From an uncultured Agathobacter sp. (GTDB lineage Bacteria; Bacillota; Clostridia; Lachnospirales; Lachnospiraceae): DNA of 64,000 bases. Shown here in pieces: positions 17,127 to 26,235 of the stretch. The translations under genes were made by a program, and so were the position numbers. Position 1 is the first letter of the stretch. Each line of letters begins with the position of its first letter. The notes under the pieces were generated by a model. That model was not told the origin of the DNA and did no database searches. It saw only the letters and a list, made by a program, of their open reading frames with translations. Location: contig CAKRCS010000004.1 in assembly GCA_934307695.1 (NCBI GenBank), forward strand, positions 62,001 through 126,000, written 5' to 3'.

Positions 17127-17155
17127 ATTGTACTTCGTACAGCGCACGAAAGCAA
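17127..17155 (-). promoter_or_regulatory. Sigma-A-like promoter of the chemoreceptor gene
   Basis: The minus strand has -35 TTGCTT (17150-17155), 17 bases and -10 TACAAT (17127-17132), 44 bases before the start codon. A sigma-28-like TAAA...CCGAATAT is also present further upstream, but its spacing is two bases short. Confidence 0.55.
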
Positions 17156-17234
17156 GTATAATTTATTTCATATTCGGGCAATTTCCGTCATTTATGCAGA
17201 TGAAGCTGCATGAACACTCATCCGTTCCCAGATC

Positions 17235-18863
17235 TTATCCGGCATTTAGGATGCGGCATTCCCCCCTGATCGAACCTGCACAGATGTCATTGCGCCGGCT
17301 TTTCTTGACCTTGTACAGGTACTCATCCGCAATATGCAGGAAATCCCAGCTCTTATTCCCCTCCACCGGAACCGACTGGCAGATGCCCTGCGAGATCGTC
17401 ACGATTGGAAGTGCCTTGGAATAAGCATGCTCAATGGAGAGTGCCATGATGTTCTCCCGCAGCCTTTGTGCCTGTTCAAGAACCTGGGCTTCCTCCAGCC
17501 CCTTGTATAGGATGATAAATTCATCACCACCGTATCTCGCACAGAATACCTGCTCGCTCTGCATTCCCCGGATCAGTTCTGCAACCCTGCAGATGCATTC
17601 ATCACCCGCCTGATGCCCGTAATTATCATTGTACTCCTTGAAATAGTCGATATCGAGTATCTCAACCGAAAGCAGCTTCTGCTCCTCGCGGCACTCGTCC
17701 ATCATCTGTTGGAAAACGTCTGTCATGCGGTATCTGTTCGCCAGTCCGGTGAGTGCGTCGGTCTCCGACTTTTCGGTCAGCAGGGCGTTCATCTCCTCCA
17801 CTCTCTGCTTGCTCTCGCGGGCTTTTTCAAGGGAGATCCGGACCTGGATCATATTGGCGATCATCTTCCTGCTCTCCGTGTCCATCCGCTGGCTCAGCTT
17901 GAAGTAGCGTGCCGTCGCCCTATGATACTCCTGTTCCTCTCCGGCTGCCACATAATAGCTAATCATAAGCTCCTGCACCTTCCGGTCGAGGTTTAAGAGT
18001 CCTGTGCGGGACACGACCGGCTCCAGTTCATTTATGACCTGTAAAAATACATCATACTCTTTAATTTCAAGTGCTAACTCACAGAGGGAATACAGATCAT
18101 CAAACAGGTCAAGCAGCGGTAGCCGCCCCTCTTTAAAGTCGTGTATGATCATCCGGATCGTCTCATCCCTCTTGGCAAAATCGCCCTTTGTGTGGTAGAA
18201 ACGCGCCTCCATGCAGCCGACATACACCTGATCCATGTGCGTGAAATACGGGCGGCATTCCCGCTCCAGCCGTCCCATATAGTAGGAAGCCTTCTCCATA
18301 TCGCGCGTCAGCAGGTAACAGGTGGCAAGGTTGGTATAGATCATGATCAGCTTGCCTATATGCAGCTTCTTGTCCGCCAGACCGCAATATAGCTTATGCG
18401 CTTCCTTCAGATGTGTTTTCGCCTCTGCGTATACACCATTCTGCATATACAGATATCCGAGATTGATATGTATGCTGGAAATGACCGACTGTGCCCCATG
18501 CTCCTTTGCGCATTTTAGTGCTATCAGATAATAATCCACGGCAACCGGAGCCTGCCCGCGGTTGATGGAGGTAATTGCCATCATATTATATGCTCTCGCC
18601 AGCAGGATCCACTGCTCTGTCTCGGTGAGGTAGGTCACGGACTGCGCCATGCAGTCAAACATCTCTTCCGCTTCATTCAGGATATAGTGTGCCTCCCCCT
18701 TATAGAAAAAGGCATAGCCCAGCAAGCCGTTATCCTCCGTCCTGCGTGCATAGTCCTCAAGCACATCGCATAGCTCGATCACATGCCGCAGATCGCCGGA
18801 ACGGCTCTTTTGTATTTCTTCTTTTAATTTCTCAGCCTGTGCAGAATTGTTGCATATTTCCAT
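17235..18863 (-). CDS. TPR-GGDEF diguanylate cyclase
   Basis: The 542-residue protein has an N-terminal helical region of tetratricopeptide-like repeats (about 1-330, for example INLGYLYMQNGVYAEAKTHL), a short coiled coil (about 340-370) and a GGDEF domain (about 375-530). The active-site motif is intact (ARYGGDEFIILY), as is the metal site (ILDIDYFKEYNDNYGH). It should make cyclic di-GMP from two GTP. The RxxD inhibitory site expected five residues before GGDEF is absent, so product inhibition may be lost. There is no membrane segment, so it is cytoplasmic. The TPR part probably receives the signal by protein contact. Confidence 0.92.
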   Translation of the reverse strand: MEICNNSAQAEKLKEEIQKSRSGDLRHVIELCDVLEDYARRTEDNGLLGYAFFYKGEAHYILNEAEEMFDCMAQSVTYLTETEQWILLARAYNMMAITSINRGQAPVAVDYYLIALKCAKEHGAQSVISSIHINLGYLYMQNGVYAEAKTHLKEAHKLYCGLADKKLHIGKLIMIYTNLATCYLLTRDMEKASYYMGRLERECRPYFTHMDQVYVGCMEARFYHTKGDFAKRDETIRMIIHDFKEGRLPLLDLFDDLYSLCELALEIKEYDVFLQVINELEPVVSRTGLLNLDRKVQELMISYYVAAGEEQEYHRATARYFKLSQRMDTESRKMIANMIQVRISLEKARESKQRVEEMNALLTEKSETDALTGLANRYRMTDVFQQMMDECREEQKLLSVEILDIDYFKEYNDNYGHQAGDECICRVAELIRGMQSEQVFCARYGGDEFIILYKGLEEAQVLEQAQRLRENIMALSIEHAYSKALPIVTISQGICQSVPVEGNKSWDFLHIADEYLYKVKKSRRNDICAGSIRGECRILNAG

Positions 18864-18898
18864 TGCAGATTCCTCATCGCTATCGTTAGTCTATCTAT

Positions 18899-18926
18899 AT
18901 TTTATCATATCTGCCGCCCTATCCAA
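18899..18926 (-). promoter_or_regulatory. Promoter of the TPR-GGDEF gene
   Basis: The minus strand shows -35 TTGGAT (18921-18926), 16 bases and -10 TAAAAT (18899-18904), 36 bases before the start codon. The rest of the interval up to 19055 contains two GC-rich hairpins (about 18963-19013) that may end the upstream gene, without a clear U-run. Confidence 0.5.
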
Positions 18927-19055
18927 GCCCCTTTTTTGCTTTTCGATAAGAATTTTTCCAGAGCAAAGAAGCCCCTTGTGGCTCTTTGCGTGCCCATGTG
19001 GACACGCAAATGCATATTCAACTCCGCACAAGCCTCATCCCGGCGGAGCATTTTT

Positions 19056-19502
19056 CTACAAAAACGGTTCAAGGTCTCCCATGAAGTTCTTTTCCAGCTT
19101 GATCAGCTTGTCGCACAGCCGCGTTGTCTTTTCATCCGCATCCCGGTACTCGTTGCGATATTCGTTCAGTGATTTGATCCCCATGTTACAGCCGTCCGTC
19201 AGAATGCTCGCCGCCTGATGCGTATCGCCTTTTACCATCATCTTGATCTGGGCTGTCATCCATGCAAATGCTTTTGCCATCACGCCCGGATCCTGCTCCG
19301 GCTCGCCAAGCTCATTGAGAAGCTGATGGATCTCCTCCCCAAGAGCGATATGGTCGTGGTTGTACTTCGCAATGACCTCGCTAAGCTCCGGGTTGTTCAC
19401 AAACTGCCCGATCTGCTCGATGCTGTCCGTCGCCATTTTGCATCCGGAATCACACTCCTTCAGCAACGATACGGTATCGCCGTTTACTGCCTGTCCACTC
19501 AT
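19056..19502 (-). CDS. Small four-helix-bundle-like protein of unknown function
   Basis: The 148-residue product is entirely helical in character with no membrane segment. It has a strong ribosome site (AGGAGG, nine bases). Features include paired Cys in LKECDSGCKMATDSIEQ (about 14-30), an HDHIALGEEIHQLLNE helix, and a C-terminal helix ending in KNFMGDLEPFL. The Glu/His-rich helices resemble ferritin-like or DUF2383-like bundles seen in clostridia. I can name no function. It is cytoplasmic and apparently monocistronic or co-transcribed with the SNF2 gene 98 bases upstream. Confidence 0.75.
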   Translation of the reverse strand: MSGQAVNGDTVSLLKECDSGCKMATDSIEQIGQFVNNPELSEVIAKYNHDHIALGEEIHQLLNELGEPEQDPGVMAKAFAWMTAQIKMMVKGDTHQAASILTDGCNMGIKSLNEYRNEYRDADEKTTRLCDKLIKLEKNFMGDLEPFL

Positions 19503-19600
19503 AGTCTGTATCCTCCTTTTTCTGCGGTATTAGTATCTTCGGATTCCCACAAAATATGCTTACGGATTACACGGCATACGGTGCAGCGGCATTTATTAAA

Positions 19601-22600
19601 TTATTCGGAAAGCAGCTGCAGCAGATCGTCCTTTGTCATATTGACCACGTTGCCGTTCTCCCCGCTTAGGATCGCGTCGGCAAGATCCGCCTTCTCCTGC
19701 TGCATCCGGACGATCTTTTCCTCGATGGAGTCCTTCACGATCAGCTTGTACACAGAAACAACCTTGGTCTGACCGATCCGGTGTGCGCGGTCAGTTGCCT
19801 GATTCTGGGCTGCCACGTTCCACCACGGATCATAGTGGATGACCACGTCTGCGCCGGTCAGGTTAAGCCCGGTGCCACCCGCCTTGAGCGAGATCAGAAA
19901 GACCGGAACCGCGTTTGTATTGAATTCGTTGACCATCTGTATGCGCTTTTCCTTCGGGGTTGCGCCGGTGATCATGTAATAGGCGATTCCCCGGTCTGTC
20001 AGATCCTTCGCAAGCAGCTCTAACATCGTCGTAAACTGAGAGAAAACAAGCATCTTGTGCTCGCCCTCGATCGCGCTTTCGATCAGCTCCAGACACGCGA
20101 TCCTTTTTGCGGATTCTCCCTTATAGTTGTCAACCATGAGCGACGGATCACAGCAGATCTGGCGGATGTGCATAAGCTCCGCAAGGATCTGGATCTTGTT
20201 CTTCTTGAAGGATTCCTCGTCCTGTGCGCCGATCATCTCCTTCATGTGCGCCACCTGTGCGTCATAAAGCTGCTGCTGTGTCTCCTCCATGTGCGCGTAC
20301 TGCAATTCTTCCATCTTTTCCGGAAGGTCTTTTAATACATCCTTCTTGAGCCGGCGCAGAATAAACGGGGAAACCATGCGCTTCAAGCGCTTTGTTGCCG
20401 CCTCATCCTTGGACTTGACGATCGGTGTCTCCAATTCCTTCTTGAATACGTCATAGCTGTATAAAAATCCCGGCATCAGATAATCGAAAATGCTCCACAG
20501 CTCGCTCAGCCGGTTCTCGATCGGCGTTCCGGTCAGCGCGAAGCGGTGATCTGCCTTGATCACCTTTACCGCTTTGGCAGCAGCCGTCGTGTGCGTCTTG
20601 ATGTACTGTGCCTCGTCAATGACCTGATACCCGAACTGTAAGTCCTCGTATTCTGCAATATCGCGCTTCAAAAGATCGTACGAGGTGATCAGGACGTCAT
20701 ACGGCAGAGAGGCGGTTGGGGTGCCGGCGGCGGGCAAGGTGGCGGTGGTCGGCTGCACAACATTGTCTGCCAGAGTTGTCATGGTCTGTTGCGCGGTGGT
20801 GACTGTTTGGGTGGCTGAGACTGGCTGCCCGGAGATTTCAGCTTTCACTCTGGTCAGTAGCTCCTTGCGCTCGCTCTGCGTACCCGCGATCACAAGCGTT
20901 CTCATCTCTGGCGCAAATTTGCCAAACTCTGCCTGCCAGTTGTACACAAGGGATGCCGGACAGACAATCAGCGATGGCCGTCCTGCATCCTGTCTGGTGG
21001 CAAGCAGCACACTGATGACCTGTGCCGTTTTTCCAAGTCCCATGTCATCCGCAAGAATGCCCCCGAAGTGATTCGCCGCAAGGACGCGGAGCCACTTATA
21101 GCCGTACTTCTGGTAATTGCGCAAAACCTTTTTCAGCTGCTCCGGAAGCTCATAATCGGAATCCCCGACCGTCTTAAACTCCTTGACAAGCGTGCGGAAA
21201 TAGTGATCCCTGCTCGCATAGATTTCCTGGCAGGACTCCAGCATCTTGTCCAGATAGATCGCGCGGTACAGCGGAAGATGCATCTTGCCCTCCGCAAACT
21301 CCTTCGGAGAGATGTGCATCGTATCCATCATGGAGCTAAGCTCCGCGATGCTCTCATCCGTTATGTCAACAAAATCGCCGTTTTTCAGGCGGTGGTACTT
21401 CTTTTTCCGGCGGTAGCTGTTTAAAATGTCGAGCAGATCCTGCGTCGACAAATTATCCGATGAGATTTCAAGATCCATGATCTCGCTCTTCACGGAAACA
21501 CCGACCGCAATCTTGACATTGCGCCGGATATTGCGGCTCTTGAAGCGGTCCGTGCAGTGTACCTCCCCCAGCTCCATCAGGGCAGAAACGCCCTCATCGA
21601 GAATCCGGTAGGCTGCATCCTCATCGCTTTGGGCGACCAGAAGATCTCTCTCCTCCCCTGCTCCGCGCTCCGGGAAATAGGCTGCTGCCCGCTGTCCGGC
21701 CTCTATCTCCCGAAGCCTGTCGCGGAATGCATCCGTTCTTGTATCCTGCGCCCAGAAGTCCAGAACGGAAAAGGTCTGTTCTCCATATCTGGCAACCGGC
21801 CGGCAGGTCATTCTGTCCTTCTCCGCATCCAGATAGAACAAAAATTCCACTTCGTGCGGCAGGAATTCGTTGACCTCATCCCCGACCTGATCGTCGATTG
21901 TTGCACATTCTCGCAAATAGGGCAGAATCCGGTAATAAAACTCCGGAATATTTCTTCTTCCGATGGTCAGGTCGATCTCGTTGCAGCGGGCAAGCTTAAA
22001 CAGCGGGGCAAGCTTCGTCATCGTCTCCTCATCAAGCCTGCAGATCTCATGGTTGTCGTCATCCACAAAATACTTGTACTTAGAGCCGTCCACCAGCACC
22101 GGAAGCTCTCCCTGCAAACGAATGGACTGAAACTGCCGGTTCTCTTTTTCTGTGGATAGTGTAAGCGCGACCGATGTACTCCCATGCGTAAGCTGCGTTG
22201 CGGTCTCCCTGCCCCCGGCATCCTTGTTGGTAAATGCAATACTCTGTCCCTCGGAAAGGTCAAAGAAATCGTCCAGCCTCGTCCCATACAGGTATAGGAA
22301 ATTCCCCATGCCCTCCGCTTTTACCTCGGGTGCATACCAGGCCCGTGAATTTGCTTCAAGCTTGCGCTTGTGGTCAAGCTCCTGCTTAACCTCGCGTGTG
22401 ATAAAATCAAGGTAGCGCTCGCCCTCCTCGGAAAATTGTGCCGTAGCAAGATTGATCTGCTTCGACTTGCCGAGCTGGAGCATATCCTTATTCTCATATT
22501 TCTGCACAAACTCCTTGATGCTTTTGAGCACATAAAGCTTCTCATCCCCGATCTTGAAGGAAAGCTTAAACTGCTCATCCTCCAGAATCAGGCGGGGCTG

Positions 22601-23485
22601 CAGCTGCACATTGGCAACGACCTGCCTGACCTGTTCCTTCTTGGCTTCTTCCTTTGCATGCATGGTGCGGAACATATCCAGCATCTGCATACCCATGCGG
22701 TCAGTCGCGTCCCCGACCGTATGCTCCTTCTGATAATTGTCCATCGCGATCATTAACGCGGCAATATGCTTGCAGGCTGTTTTCTGCTTGTGATATATGT
22801 AATAATAATTGCTCTTGTCATAACGGCAGCCGCATCCCGGAACATTGCACTCCATCTGCAGAATCTCCGTGCGGTTCATAAAAAAGCTCAGATTATACAG
22901 ATATCCGTTCGTCTGGTGGAAGTTGCCCTCCACATGGCACACCTGACTGCCGTCCTCAGCATTGCTCCAATAGCCTGTGGACACCTCCTCTATCGTGACC
23001 TGCTTCTTGTCTGCGAGAAGCCACGCATCATGTACCACGCTCTCAGAAAAAGAGGTATTATTTACGATCGCAGGCATCGAATAATACTGATATCCAGCTT
23101 CTTTTCCAGCAAACAGGCACGCCCTTTTCTCTGCACTCTGCCCTTTTGGGGCGCTGCTTTGCTGCGGCTGCGCCTGTAGCTTCTCCTGCTTTGTCTGCGC
23201 AAATTCATGCTTATAGATTCCGCTGTTCTTCAGCTCATAGATTGCCGCTGCCATGTGCTTGCAGTAGCTGCCTTCCTCCGCATACGGGCAGTCGCAGGTC
23301 ATCTCAAATGCGCCCGTCCGTGGTTCAAAATCAAAATCCACATCATAAAAATATTTGCGCCTGTTCTCACTCTCAACCTGAACGTAGGCAGACACCTCAC
23401 TCTCCTCAAGGATGATGCATTTGCCCCTCATGTAAAGTTCAAGTCCCCGGTTTAAAATCTTATTGGCAAAAAGTTCTTCCCACAT
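19601..23485 (-). CDS. SNF2-family helicase with SWIM zinc fingers
   Basis: The 1294-residue ATPase is full length. An N-terminal SWIM finger (CDCPYAEEGSYCKHMAA, about 63-80) and a second Cys/His cluster ending ACKHIAALM (about 208-238) precede the bacterial SNF2-associated region. The motor has Walker A DDMGLGKTAQ (near 815), a DEAQ box (near 958), LTGTPIENRLSELW and the C-terminal lobe (LKAGGTGLNL, then DRAHRIGQ). It should translocate on DNA and assist repair or remodelling. Between motif Ia and the DEAQ box sits a Thr/Ala/Gln/Pro-rich insert of about 45 residues (885-932) that is unusual for the fold. Confidence 0.95.
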   Translation of the reverse strand: MWEELFANKILNRGLELYMRGKCIILEESEVSAYVQVESENRRKYFYDVDFDFEPRTGAFEMTCDCPYAEEGSYCKHMAAAIYELKNSGIYKHEFAQTKQEKLQAQPQQSSAPKGQSAEKRACLFAGKEAGYQYYSMPAIVNNTSFSESVVHDAWLLADKKQVTIEEVSTGYWSNAEDGSQVCHVEGNFHQTNGYLYNLSFFMNRTEILQMECNVPGCGCRYDKSNYYYIYHKQKTACKHIAALMIAMDNYQKEHTVGDATDRMGMQMLDMFRTMHAKEEAKKEQVRQVVANVQLQPRLILEDEQFKLSFKIGDEKLYVLKSIKEFVQKYENKDMLQLGKSKQINLATAQFSEEGERYLDFITREVKQELDHKRKLEANSRAWYAPEVKAEGMGNFLYLYGTRLDDFFDLSEGQSIAFTNKDAGGRETATQLTHGSTSVALTLSTEKENRQFQSIRLQGELPVLVDGSKYKYFVDDDNHEICRLDEETMTKLAPLFKLARCNEIDLTIGRRNIPEFYYRILPYLRECATIDDQVGDEVNEFLPHEVEFLFYLDAEKDRMTCRPVARYGEQTFSVLDFWAQDTRTDAFRDRLREIEAGQRAAAYFPERGAGEERDLLVAQSDEDAAYRILDEGVSALMELGEVHCTDRFKSRNIRRNVKIAVGVSVKSEIMDLEISSDNLSTQDLLDILNSYRRKKKYHRLKNGDFVDITDESIAELSSMMDTMHISPKEFAEGKMHLPLYRAIYLDKMLESCQEIYASRDHYFRTLVKEFKTVGDSDYELPEQLKKVLRNYQKYGYKWLRVLAANHFGGILADDMGLGKTAQVISVLLATRQDAGRPSLIVCPASLVYNWQAEFGKFAPEMRTLVIAGTQSERKELLTRVKAEISGQPVSATQTVTTAQQTMTTLADNVVQPTTATLPAAGTPTASLPYDVLITSYDLLKRDIAEYEDLQFGYQVIDEAQYIKTHTTAAAKAVKVIKADHRFALTGTPIENRLSELWSIFDYLMPGFLYSYDVFKKELETPIVKSKDEAATKRLKRMVSPFILRRLKKDVLKDLPEKMEELQYAHMEETQQQLYDAQVAHMKEMIGAQDEESFKKNKIQILAELMHIRQICCDPSLMVDNYKGESAKRIACLELIESAIEGEHKMLVFSQFTTMLELLAKDLTDRGIAYYMITGATPKEKRIQMVNEFNTNAVPVFLISLKAGGTGLNLTGADVVIHYDPWWNVAAQNQATDRAHRIGQTKVVSVYKLIVKDSIEEKIVRMQQEKADLADAILSGENGNVVNMTKDDLLQLLSE

Positions 23486-23527
23486 AGGTGCTCCTTAGTT
23501 GCGTTTTTCATATGAACTTTGCAAAAA

Positions 23528-24163
23528 TTAAACTAAATCTTCCATTGTACAGCCTAATGACTTAGCCAACGACTTAACCACATCTGCCTGCGCCTTGGAT
23601 AGATCATTCTGCCCCTGTTCATATAGCTGAATCATCCGCAGAGATACCCCGGATGCTTCACTTAACTGCTTTTGCGTATAGCCGTAGTAAGCCCGAAGCC
23701 GCTTTATGCGTGAGCTTTTCATCTGCTCACTCTCGCTGATGATCACCTCGGCGGTCTCGTAAAACTTGCTCGCGTCTGCCTCATGCAAAATATACATATC
23801 ACATACTCTTGAAGCAGTCAGCCCCTTTTCGATCATCTCCGAAAATCGCCGCTCACTCCTCCACTGATAGTTTGCCAGCGACCAGCCCGTCCAATATTCC
23901 GGGCTGCGGTCGATGTCCTGCGTCGGTGGCGTTGCGATCCGGTCTCCGGTAAGTTCATATATCAGCTTCCTTGCAAGCTCCACGCCTGACATTCCACCTA
24001 AGAAAGCCGGATTGCCATTTTCAAAATGATGCCCGGTTGCAGAGTACGCTAACCACTCAAACGCCTGATCAATATTCACTTTTAGGTCATGAACCATGTA
24101 ATCGAAAAACTCGCCCAGATTACAGGTCGCATCTTCCAGATACCACTCGTTGTAAGCGCTCAT
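23528..24163 (-). CDS. XRE-family regulator with N-terminal unknown domain
   Basis: The product of about 211 residues has a C-terminal helix-turn-helix of the Cro/CI type (LRAYYGYTQKQLSEASGVSL, then RMIQLYEQGQ). About 145 preceding residues match no family I know. That region has aromatic-rich segments (YWTGWSLANYQWRSERRFSE) and the block ASRVCDMYILHEADASKFYE. Three tandem ATGs occur. The third (24163) has the best distance from GGGAG. The N-terminal domain with a C-terminal HTH suggests a one-component or antitoxin-like regulator. A 12-bp inverted repeat at 24198-24242 upstream is a likely autoregulatory site. Confidence 0.8.
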   Translation of the reverse strand: MSAYNEWYLEDATCNLGEFFDYMVHDLKVNIDQAFEWLAYSATGHHFENGNPAFLGGMSGVELARKLIYELTGDRIATPPTQDIDRSPEYWTGWSLANYQWRSERRFSEMIEKGLTASRVCDMYILHEADASKFYETAEVIISESEQMKSSRIKRLRAYYGYTQKQLSEASGVSLRMIQLYEQGQNDLSKAQADVVKSLAKSLGCTMEDLV

Positions 24164-24197
24164 CATCATTCTCCCATGCCTGCCCTTCCAAAAGAAA

Positions 24198-24242
24198 ACT
24201 ATCGTTATGTCAATAGTCTTTGGTGCTCGTCATAACGATAGT
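24198..24242. promoter_or_regulatory. 12-bp inverted repeat upstream of the XRE gene
   Basis: ACTATCGTTATG (24198-24209) and CATAACGATAGT (24231-24242) form perfect arms 21 bases apart. Each arm is directly preceded on the minus strand by a TTGACA sequence (24208-24213 and 24244-24249). No U-run follows, so this looks like a two-site operator rather than a terminator. The Rpn-type gene ends just upstream at 24263. Confidence 0.5.
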
Positions 24243-24262
24243 GTGTCAATGGGAAGTGTTTT

Positions 24263-25168
24263 TTATTTTACCTCCAAATATCTCTGGTATACCGCCTCAA
24301 CATCCTGGGTTCCTGCCAAATCAGCCGCTGCTCTAATTCTTGATACGACCGCTTTCTCTATTTCAAGCTGATCGGCAATCGCTTCAACACTAAGGTTCTT
24401 TTTAAGCTTCTTTAAGACAAGCGTAATCAGGCATTTCAGTTTGCCTTCCTCAATACTCTCTTCTCTCGTTAAAGTTATCTGTCGATCAAACGTGTAATCC
24501 ATTTGCGTCACTTTTATCACCTCCGAGCGATTTTGAACTAGGAAATCCCGCAGAATATCCTCCTCAATGCATCGATCGATTGCATTGTTAATGGCGATCT
24601 CCAAGTTCTCATAGCCTTCCTGCTTATGATACTCCCGAACATAAGTCACAAAGGTCATATATTCCTGTAAAATTGGACATTTCTTCATCAGAGATTCATT
24701 ATATCCATGATTGATATTATATACATGACAAATCAGCTCTGCTTCTGGAATTTCAACCTTCTTTTCAAAAGCATCCGACAGTTTCATGTCATATTGCTCC
24801 GGCTGACTCTCTTCTCCATTATAAAGCACCGCAAATTTTGGTACTGGAATCCTAATAAGGCTCTTCCCATAAATGTTGCGATTTTTAAGTAAGCGATGCA
24901 GAATATTTGCAAAATACATCAGACATCGCACCGGCATATTCGGGCATACAGTAGACTGATGCTCATATATGCTAAGGCTCGCATCAACCACAAATGCAGC
25001 ATCATTTCTTACTGTCAGTGACACCCCCTTATCGAGAGTATGCATCTCCACTAGGTCAGGATCTGTATAATTTGAATCGTTCATCGCATTATATAACTGC
25101 AGTGCATTTGCTTTGTCCTCCATCAACATACTAAATACATCACTTTTATACTCTCTGTTTCCTGCCAT
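24263..25168 (-). CDS. Rpn-family recombination-promoting nuclease (PD-(D/E)XK)
   Basis: The 301-residue protein matches the Rpn/YhgA-like putative transposase family, which promotes RecA-independent recombination and often expands in gut Firmicutes. The nuclease core is N-terminal. Asp in REYKSDVFSMLM, then DASLSIYEHQST (the ExQ pair), PVRCLMYFANIL and FAVLYNGEE form the expected PD-(D/E)XK pattern. The C-terminal part contains EESIEEGKLK and a helical tail. It has its own ribosome site (AGGAGG). It lies beside IS and ATPase remnants, marking the accessory boundary. Confidence 0.9.
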   Translation of the reverse strand: MAGNREYKSDVFSMLMEDKANALQLYNAMNDSNYTDPDLVEMHTLDKGVSLTVRNDAAFVVDASLSIYEHQSTVCPNMPVRCLMYFANILHRLLKNRNIYGKSLIRIPVPKFAVLYNGEESQPEQYDMKLSDAFEKKVEIPEAELICHVYNINHGYNESLMKKCPILQEYMTFVTYVREYHKQEGYENLEIAINNAIDRCIEEDILRDFLVQNRSEVIKVTQMDYTFDRQITLTREESIEEGKLKCLITLVLKKLKKNLSVEAIADQLEIEKAVVSRIRAAADLAGTQDVEAVYQRYLEVK

Positions 25169-25220
25169 ATTCTCCTCCTTTGGTCATAATGCAGCGAGAA
25201 AAGAATACAACAAATAAACT

Positions 25221-25269
25221 AAAAAAATTCCCGCTACTAGTTAATAGTGAAAGTAAAAGCAGGAATTTT
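25221..25269 (-). terminator. Terminator-like hairpin upstream of the Rpn gene
   Basis: AAAATTCCCGCT (25224-25235) and AGCAGGAATTTT (25258-25269) pair with one mismatch. On the minus strand the stem is followed by T residues at 25221-25227. It could end transcripts arriving from the IS remnant or the glycan operon. The flanking bases up to 25365 hold nothing else recognisable. Confidence 0.5.
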
Positions 25270-25365
25270 CGTGATATGAAATAATATGCTAAGGATTTGT
25301 GAAAGAACGTGCAACCCTATTGGTCACGCCTACTATGAAAATCTGCTTTGATTAAAGTGTAGCAT

Positions 25366-25587
25366 CTACATCAATAGATTGCAAGCAGGTAAATCAATTA
25401 TATGTGTAAAAAGGCAGGCAATTCTGACCTGCCTCATTCGATAATAATAGTTGGCCTTTGTGATAGAATTAAGCTCGCACCATTTATCAACGGACATGCC
25501 CGCAGGGCGATTCTTACATTCGTGAACCATTTTGGCCCACTCGTTCAGGTGACAATTGCGTGCAACCAATGCTGTTTGAGATTTCAT
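25366..25587 (-). pseudogene. IS66-family TnpA-like orf, truncated
   Basis: The 73-residue reading frame has the start of an IS66 accessory protein: EWAKMVHECKNRPAGMSVDK, then WCELNSITKANYYYRMRQV, the DNA-binding helix-turn-helix pattern of TnpA. A GGAGG site precedes its ATG. Intact IS66 TnpA is about 110-140 residues. Here the homology stops after RQV and about 15 unrelated residues follow, so the element is a decayed fragment. No tnpB, tnpC or terminal repeats are visible nearby. Confidence 0.75.
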
Positions 25588-25734
25588 AGACTTCCTCCAT
25601 CTGTCTCAAAAGTATATCCTAAACTTTTTGGACTACACTTTTTTGACCGTCTTAATATTTTAGTCTATTTTCTCAAATTTACTGCTGGCATTCTATGTAT
25701 GGACTATGGAGCGTTTACTAAATAAACTTATATT

Positions 25735-25773
25735 TTTATATACTTATAGGTATACTACTCATAAGTATATAAA
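25735..25773. repeat. 13-bp inverted repeat before the broken ATPase gene
   Basis: TTTATATACTTAT (25735-25747) and ATAAGTATATAAA (25761-25773) are perfect arms around a 13-base spacer that itself contains GGTATACTAC. The repeat sits just upstream of a good AGGAGG site and the ATG of the ATPase pseudogene, so it may have been its operator or promoter palindrome. Confidence 0.5.
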
Positions 25774-25796
25774 TTTCATTTTTAGGAGGCACTCCT

Positions 25797-26235
25797 ATGA
25801 TTGGACGTAAAGAAGTGAATAATCCGGTTTCCGTGTCCCTACTGTCCGGAAACCGGATTATTCATTCACACACGAAGAACGTTCCAAATGCAGTAAATAC
25901 CTGATTACGCTGCAGGCTATCCGGCTTGTAGAAAAAAGACGCCCTGTGGGGAAGACGCCACCAGCAAAAAAACAATCTATGCCCTAACCGACCACTTTTA
26001 TCGCTTTTGGTACCAATTCATGTTTGCAAATAAAAGTTATTATGAGCTGTTAGGGGAATAGGAAGCAGCCGATGAAATTCTTGCAGAGCTGCCGACATAT
26101 ATGGGTCAGGCTTTTGAAGATATCTACATACAATTCCTAAAGCGGCAGGCAAAAGCGGTTATACCGAACCGGTTAAACGGCGTGCCGCTGAAGAAGGCGC
26201 TGTTTTGTATACTATTAAGGATTTGTTTTAAATGA
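25797..26235 (+). pseudogene. Broken AAA ATPase with DUF234-type C-terminal domain
   Basis: This is the only plus-strand gene trace. It begins after AGGAGG with MIGRKEVNN, the typical start of archaeal-type AAA ATPases with a DUF234 nuclease-like tail. The whole ATPase domain is missing. The frame resumes at about 25860 with KCSKYLITLQAIRLVEKRRP, then shifts near 25965 into KKTIYALTDHFYRFWYQFMF. An in-frame TAG follows ELLGE before EAADEILAELPTYMGQAFED. Internal deletion, frameshift and stop show it is dead. A hairpin (25816-25864) sits at the deletion point. Confidence 0.8.
25816..25864. repeat. 17-bp stem-loop at the deletion point of the ATPase pseudogene
   Basis: TGAATAATCCGGTTTCC (25816-25832) and GGAAACCGGATTATTCA (25848-25864) are perfect inverted arms with a 15-base loop. 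The element lies exactly where the ATPase-domain coding region is missing. It may be a small insertion such as a palindromic repeat, or the scar of an excision. Confidence 0.7.

Noticed and set aside
16958..17213. Sigma-28-like sequence TAAA...CCGAATAT upstream of the chemoreceptor
   Set aside because: The -35 to -10 spacing is two bases short and a better TTGCTT-N17-TACAAT promoter lies nearer the gene.
25366..26235. Active insertion sequence or integrative element at the operon edge
   Set aside because: Only a truncated orf and a dead ATPase remain. No integrase, terminal repeats, target duplication or attachment site could be found.
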